A DNA stretch of 64,000 nucleotides from NCBI RefSeq assembly GCF_030848805.1, contig NC_092359.1:18131579-18195578 (forward strand), written 5' to 3'. This stretch comes from Temnothorax longispinosus. Its lineage: Eukaryota; Arthropoda; Insecta; Hymenoptera; Formicidae. The notes beneath the pieces were generated by a model. The model did no database searches. It was not told the DNA's origin and saw nothing but the letters and a program-made list of their open reading frames with translations. How positions within the stretch are numbered: the stretch's first letter is position 1; each line of letters starts with the position of its first letter. Positions 61,744 to 64,000 of this stretch are shown piece by piece. A program made the translations under genes and the position numbers.

Positions 61744-64000
61744 TGGCATATGCATCTTCAACCGAAGAGGGTATGCGTTTTAAGTTAGAAGCTTAAAGTT
61801 CTGTGCAATTGCTTCAGTTCGGTCTTTCTGATAGTACCTGATTTTTTTATGTAGCTTTTCCAAATAACGCAATTTCTCCTTACACAGAACTCTATCACGT
61901 AAAAAGAGAGTTGAGTGTATATTAAGTCCATAATCCGTAAGCTCCTCTTTAAAATCATTCGCTTTAAAATGTCTTTATAAAACGCTTTGTAAGTTATGGA
62001 TTTAATCCATTTTTGCTCCGGATCCTTAATTTCATATTAGAATTATCAAGCTTAAGAGCGCGCACGCGAGAAAAAGAGAGAGAGAGAGAAGAAAATAAAA
62101 AAATTTGAACGTTAATTATTCATTAGTATTATTAGCGTTATAATTGGCATGAAAACAGTCGAGTATCGACAAAATACGTTTGCATTGAGTGTATAGCTGA
62201 CTCTTAACTACCCATACTTCTCGTATATCGGAAAGAAGCTGTCCTCGAGCCTCGAGTAAAGATGCGAGCATCGATACCCGAGAGCCCCAAGACGTTGCCT
62301 ATCACTATTCCTTATCGCTTCCTACCGGTTTCAAGTCGCAGCTTTAAGTGCTTCTCAGACGTTCTCAGACACTTGAAAAGCGATCGCACCCGCCTCGCCT
62401 CGCGTTGACGGCTGCTACTTGAAACCGGAAATTGAGAGTCGGCAATCGCATCGGCGGCCCGCCAGAGAACGGAGAGGATGTAGCTGGAAAAGTTCGTCGG
62501 AGCATCCGGTGTGTGCGAGGGGAACGAGAATTATTTTCCTGCTTATCTCGCGCTTACCTCGCGAACGAGTGCCGACGTAACGCCAACGCGAAGCGTCGCT
62601 TGACGAAAGAAATTCAATGAGAATGAGAATCGAATTTCTCAGAAGTACTCTGCCATGACATTTTGCGTCGAATTTTCGTTTAAAAGAAAATCGCTATAAA
62701 TGAGAAAGGCAGAGGTATATAATGAATCGAGATATAATAAATTATTTATATGTGTTGAGGTAATTTATTGCGAATTTTAAATGTACAACAAGACTCGGGG
62801 AAAAAAGATTATAAATAATATTCTTCGAAGAAACGTATCTTATGACATTTTTGAGCTTTTTGAGCTTCTAAATTTTGGCAGTTTCAATATCTATAAAGCA
62901 ACTATTTTTTACTACAACTGATCCGAAGCTATTTTTAAAATTAAAGTAAAAATCTAGCTTTAAAAGAAAGGACAGCGTTTTATTATTTTTTCTCAAAAGA
63001 GATGAAAAGGAAAGGAAATTAAACTTTAATTTATTGCAAAACAAATATGAAACTAAATTAAACGCAAAAACTGTTAGGTATATGAAATATCATAGTTAAT
63101 TTTAAACAATTGATACTTAAACGTTGCTAAATTTTAAAACGTATTTTTCTCGAGATTCTCCTCACAAGTCGGGCTTATTCATATAAGGCTTTTGTAACGT
63201 CGAAGGCATTCGCAACTATTCTCTGTCGGTTGAAGTGAATCGACGATGCGGATGTCTCAAGTATCTACATAACTCCGGCGAGTTTCACTTATCCCGAAAG
63301 TGCGGAGTAACCGAATAATGGACGAGGCTAACGACACGCGACAAGAGTGCGAGCTACTTCGCACTGAGTAAATGCGAGTGCCGCCGTTGGAAATTTACTT
63401 ATGGGATAAGGCGATAAGTACCGGCGCATTTGTGTCTTGGGTAACGAGCTGAGTGCTTCGCTGGCGCGAATTTATCGGCTTCATCGATCCGAGCTGTCAT
63501 ACATCAGACGACTATCTTGCCACTATCGTCGCTGTTTATAGCGAAATAAACGGTAAAACGTTTTTTTTTGCGACATAATTAAATTTATATTATTTTTTCA
63601 CAGGTGTTTATATATATAATATATACTTTAATTGACCTCGCGCGTTGGTCCGTTTGCTTTTTTAATACGCAGATATATGCGTATCAATAAACGCGAAGTT
63701 ATAGATTTAATTATTCATTATTTTCGGGCAATGTACACACAATGCCCGGAATAACAAATCCGATTTATACAACGAAATATTTAATCCTTCGACCTATAAG
63801 CCTTTATATACCTATAAATCTATATATAATATATTGTATATTTGTATATTTATACGCGTATAAACTGTTGTAAATTTTGGGTACAAAATGTTTCCCATTA
63901 TACAGGTAGCAAGATTAATTTTATATTTCAAAGATTAATTTTCACAAAACGCGCATTATTCGCTTTGGGCGCGTTGGCAATTAGATTCATCTTCCGTAAT

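Larger units (their letters stand above)
58721..64000. other. Region upstream of the recognised Ly6 exons
   Basis: No exon with the paired cysteines of a Ly6 N-terminal half was found on the minus strand. It holds a run of 12 G at 59039-59050, a CT-rich tract near 59479-59520, GA-rich stretches near 60910-60945 and 62080-62092, and a (CA)10 repeat at 61724-61743. A strong minus-strand donor (GAG|GTAAGC near 62554) could end a non-coding first exon; this is speculative. Confidence 0.5.

Noticed and set aside
1..64000. tRNA, rRNA, CRISPR, phage or other prokaryote-type systems
   Set aside because: Looked for by eye (T-loop and anticodon-arm motifs, regularly spaced repeats, operonic reading frames) and not seen. 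The sequence is eukaryotic nuclear DNA.

Overview
This 64 kb window is nuclear DNA of an animal, almost certainly an insect. The genes are split by spliceosomal introns, and the best-recognised proteins are typical metazoan nuclear-encoded ones. CpG is not depleted, and short inverted-repeat elements (MITE-like) and microsatellites are scattered through AT-rich non-coding DNA. An ant- or bee-like hymenopteran is my best guess from base composition and protein style; this is inference. There are no operons, phage, CRISPR arrays or plasmid-type functions. I built the gene models by hand from open frames, GT..AG junctions, phase continuity and remembered family sequence.

Layout. Positions 1-10 kb are gene-dense, with three genes on the minus strand: the 5' part of a FAHD2-like fumarylacetoacetate-hydrolase-domain gene (1781-3473, continuing off the left edge), a complete FBXO22-like F-box/FIST gene (4581-6492, 5 exons, 390 aa), and a complete mitochondrial ribosomal protein L35 gene (8767-9883, 4 exons, about 194 aa). 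A GC-rich divergent promoter region (9884-10407) separates mRpL35 from the plus-strand gene for MIC60/mitofilin. That gene runs from 10408 to 41578 (14 coding exons, 754 aa); most of its span is intron, including one of about 13.9 kb. Positions 41.6-57.4 kb look like a gene desert. A minus-strand gene at 57384-58720 carries the last two coding exons of a GPI-anchored Ly6/uPAR (three-finger) protein; its upstream exons were not found and may lie beyond 64000.

Three of the five genes encode proteins of mitochondria or with a mitochondrial-looking N-terminus (FAHD2-like, mRpL35, MIC60), and mRpL35 and MIC60 are head-to-head with 524 bp between start codons. The most distinctive non-coding feature is a recent direct duplication of about 530 bp. 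The FAHD2 promoter/5' UTR (3561-4088) is repeated at 7948-8480, upstream of FBXO22 and in the orientation that would drive it. Three near-palindromic elements (7508-7668, 29840-30007, 45806-45945) and a fourth short terminal-inverted-repeat element in the FBXO22 promoter (6624-6753) are also clear.

I found no convincing previously undescribed biological system. The unusual points are regulatory and structural and are listed as findings.
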